From contig NC_079885.1 of the NCBI RefSeq assembly GCF_029227915.1, positions 24,863,001 to 24,927,000 of the forward strand: 64,000 nucleotides of DNA, read 5' to 3'. The DNA is from Hydractinia symbiolongicarpus. Taxonomy: Eukaryota > Cnidaria > Hydrozoa > Anthoathecata > Hydractiniidae. Below the pieces are notes generated by a model. That model had not been told where the DNA came from, did no database searches, and saw only the letters and a list, made by a program, of their open reading frames with translations. Below are positions 61,576 through 64,000 of the stretch, piece by piece; the stretch's first letter is position 1; the number at the start of each line of letters is the position of its first letter. The position numbers were made by a program, and so were the translations under genes.

Positions 61576-62362
61576 TATAATTTTGTATTGTTTGACTAAA
61601 AGGAAAAAAATAGAGGGTGAGTAGTGATCATGTTTTTCAATACAGCAGTAGTACAGGAAAGACATGGTTTTATACCCCCGTTTTTGTCTTCATTTTTTGC
61701 AAGTACACAAAATTGTTGTATTTTTAAGTGAAATAAAAAAGTAGAAAACATGTTTTAACCGTGGCTTTTAGTTTGCATTTTCAACATTACTTTATTCGCA
61801 CACAACAGACAGGATCACCTTAGTACAAAAAATTTATTGGTAATTATGTCTATATATAAATTTCAGTAATCTATGAAACTTGAGGTAATAACTAATTTTT
61901 GTGGTTATCTTTTAAGAAAGATTCACAAAAAGGCTGGTGTTTAAAAAGTAAATTTCAGAAAAAAAGAAAATAAATTGTTAGGACTGTGTGTAATTCTTAA
62001 GTTTTTTTTAATTAAAAACAAAGTACATAAGAACATAAGGCTTGCTAAAAATATAAACAAAAAACTTGTAAATAAAAAATACAATTATAACTAAACATAA
62101 AATGAGATATGCTACACAGCTGTAGGAAATTACCTTGAAACATCTATTGTCTTAGTTTTGAAAAAGGTAGGAACATTAATTTTACTGTACTAATAAAGTA
62201 AAATTGAAAATACGTACAGGGTGCACCACGAGAAGGTAAGCCACGAAATTATGCACCCCACCCTATAAAACACTCAGCTAATTAAACACATTCAAAAAAA
62301 TGGAAACACAGTAATGACAAATAACAACATGGTGAAGTAGGGAGTAGAACTGTTTTTTTAAG

Positions 62363-62545
62363 TGACAATTAATTTGAACAGGACAATTAATTTGAACAGA
62401 TTACTGAACATGGCAAACATACCTTCAAAGAGGTACTCAGTAATTTGCCTGAAACGCAACACACATACCTTTCAAGAGGTACACAATAACTTGTTGCAGT
62501 ACAGCCCACATACCTTTCAAGAGGTAAACAGTAACTTGCTGTCAA
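62363..62545. repeat. Short tandem repeats downstream of the helicase
   Basis: GACAATTAATTTGAACAG occurs twice in tandem (62363 and 62382). Then three units of 45-46 bp (starting near 62414, 62460 and 62505) share ACATACC(T)TTCAAGAGGTA followed by TAA(C/T)TTG; each contains the near-palindrome ACCTTTCAAGAGGT. Confidence 0.75.
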
Positions 62546-62576
62546 TCATTGTATCAGTAATAGAAAATTAAAATAT

Positions 62577-64000
62577 TTACAACACTTGTGGAAAAACAAC
62601 ATTCTTTGTGAAACATCTATTCCCTACATAACCTTGTTGATAAGTACTGACAACCTTTACCTTTACTGCAGCAAATGACCGTGCTCGTGAAAAAGCAACA
62701 TACAATTGTCCATGGCTAAAGCAAGGTCTACGCAAGTATATACCAACTTTCTCAAAAGTTTGGCTTTGACTCCTATTTTTTATTGTCAATGCGTAAGACA
62801 ATCTTAAAGGAAACTGGGTGCGTTTAATTTGAAAGGGTAGATTTGTATCATTTAGACAGAGGGACACTCTCGGAATTAACACACGATCACCTCTACGGAT
62901 ACCGGTAAGAATTTCACAATCGATAACATTTGCACGCAGATTCCGAACCATTAACCTTGTACCATTACAAAGACCGTCTTTAAGGGACAGATTTCTTAAC
63001 AACATTACAACACATCCAACTTTGACATTTAATTGGTGTGGTGGCATACCACTTGGAGTTAAGGAATTAATAAACTCCATGGGATATAAATCAATTTCTT
63101 CTTGATCATCCGAAACAACAGAGTCGATACTGTAGTATGTATGGGTATCACCAGGAATTTGATTCAAAATTTGTTCATTTATTTCCAACGCTTCTTCATT
63201 TGTTGGAGTTAAGATGACACAACGTGAAAATTCCACATCATCTAATTCACTAAAGATAGAAGTAACAATATTTTCATTAGGTTGCAGAACACATTCATGG
63301 GGAATTTCAATACAACCTTGATTTGGATCATCTGGTTTTTGTGGCAAATGACCACCACCAAGGTTTAAAAGAAATTCAGCAAAGACTTGCTCCCCTTCCC
63401 CAGCTCTCATGTTTGTGTGGAGGTGGAAAATTCGAGTCAAGGGCCAGAGTTGTGAGCTTTTTAAACAAACTTCTACAATTTGCGCAGGTCCGGCTCTTCT
63501 GATGACAGGGAGTACTTGACGGAAATCTCCTCCCAAAAGAATAACTTTACCTGCAAATGGAATTTCACTATTACATATATCCCTAAACATTCTGTCAATA
63601 GCTTCCAAAGCATATTTAGGTATCATGCTGGCTTCATCAAATATAATGATGTCCTGTCTTCTTAAAAATGCTGCATGGTCACTATTGGGTTTGATATTAC
63701 ATGTACAGCCGTCTAAAACAGGGACTGGTAACTTGAATAGAGAGTGGACAGTCTTACCATTCGGCAATAATGTAGCAGCAATACCTGTCCAGGCACAAGT
63801 AGCAACACACAGATTTCTCGCAATAACTTCCTTAATAATGTAATTGTATGTAAAAGTTTTACCTGTGCCACCTGGCCCATCTAGGAAGAAAATATTGGCA
63901 ACATTAATGTTATTATTGGTGAAGACATTTATAACAGAATCAGCTACATGAAGTTGCTCGGCATTTAACAAAGGCCTGATATTTAGAGCCTCCTGCCTCA
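62577..64000 (-). CDS. Helitron PIF1-type helicase domain (partial)
   Basis: C-terminal helicase of a Helitron Rep-helicase, unwinding DNA during rolling-circle transposition. About 475 codons open to the right edge without lesion; the N-terminal Rep part lies beyond the window. Motifs in order: FFLDGPGGTGKTFTYN (Walker A), ATCAWTGIAATLL, IIIFDEASMIPKYALEAIDR (Walker B), ILLGGDFRQVLPV, LHTNMRAGEGEQ, VILTPTNEEALEIN, GCVVMLLRNL, LCNGTRL, and HGQLYVAFSRARS (motif VI) near the end, closing with NVVFPQVL like other Helitron helicases. The intact frame and full motif set suggest a fairly young copy. Confidence 0.9.
   Translation of the reverse strand, partial: RQEALNIRPLLNAEQLHVADSVINVFTNNNINVANIFFLDGPGGTGKTFTYNYIIKEVIARNLCVATCAWTGIAATLLPNGKTVHSLFKLPVPVLDGCTCNIKPNSDHAAFLRRQDIIIFDEASMIPKYALEAIDRMFRDICNSEIPFAGKVILLGGDFRQVLPVIRRAGPAQIVEVCLKSSQLWPLTRIFHLHTNMRAGEGEQVFAEFLLNLGGGHLPQKPDDPNQGCIEIPHECVLQPNENIVTSIFSELDDVEFSRCVILTPTNEEALEINEQILNQIPGDTHTYYSIDSVVSDDQEEIDLYPMEFINSLTPSGMPPHQLNVKVGCVVMLLRNLSLKDGLCNGTRLMVRNLRANVIDCEILTGIRRGDRVLIPRVSLCLNDTNLPFQIKRTQFPLRLSYALTIKNRSQSQTFEKVGIYLRRPCFSHGQLYVAFSRARSFAAVKVKVVSTYQQGYVGNRCFTKNVVFPQVL

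Larger units (their letters stand above)
60222..64000 (-). mobile_element. Helitron, 3' portion (runs off the right edge)
   Basis: Rolling-circle transposon on the minus strand. The 3' terminus is canonical: a GC-rich hairpin GGCGT-TTCG-ACGCC (60250-60237), 11 nt, then CTAG at 60225-60222, followed by T in the flank, as expected for A^T insertion. The PIF1-type helicase fills 62577-64000. Between them lie short tandem repeats and an exon-like frame (61575-61450) that may be captured host DNA. The Rep domain and 5' TC end are outside the window. Confidence 0.75.

Overview
The window is animal nuclear DNA, about two thirds A+T, with short exons, GT-AG introns and many decayed transposable elements. 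The gene set fits a cnidarian, most likely a hydrozoan: an astacin, a GH9 endoglucanase, a sigma-class glutathione S-transferase and a many-exon adhesion GPCR. The species cannot be fixed from the sequence alone.

Layout. Left edge to 10.1 kb, minus strand: the first two exons of a secreted astacin metallopeptidase, a 910-bp piggyBac-type MITE (3903-4812), and a five-exon GH9 cellulase with three cellulose-binding-like modules. The GH9 copy has two lesions: a splice acceptor reading AA instead of AG, and a 1-nt frameshift. 11.6-16.4 kb: a tRNA-like palindromic repeat, a Penelope-like retroelement remnant and a 5'-deleted LINE. 17.3-18.6 kb, minus: an intact four-exon sigma GST. 18.6-25.7 kb: no recognisable gene.

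25.7-46.6 kb, plus: one adhesion GPCR gene that I could join exon by exon with every splice phase agreeing. It encodes a signal peptide, TSP1-type repeats, two copies of a glycine-rich module built from five exons each, a Ser/Thr linker, a GAIN/GPS region and 7TM. A second signal-peptide exon pair (30488-31510) splices in the same phase and would give a form without TSP1 repeats. Its GPS keeps the His-Leu-Thr cleavage triad but has none of the four usual cysteines. Its introns hold a Penelope GIY-YIG fragment, a RAG1-N-like zinc-binding fragment, a SINE and hairpin repeats.

46.6-64 kb is transposon territory: unclassified TGACGTCA-bearing repeats, a foldback element, a complete-ended pogo/Tigger element with a dead transposase (54931-56322), an ISL2EU/Harbinger-like pair (THAP plus DDE transposase on plus, SWIM protein on minus, all damaged), and the 3' part of a Helitron on the minus strand with an open PIF1-type helicase frame running off the right edge and a canonical hairpin plus CTAG terminus at 60222.

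The astacin and GH9 genes both have signal peptides and a TATA box about 50 nt before the ATG, which fits secreted digestive enzymes. The GPCR looks like an adhesion/mechanosensing receptor of unusual ectodomain design. No operon-like or CRISPR-like structure is present.
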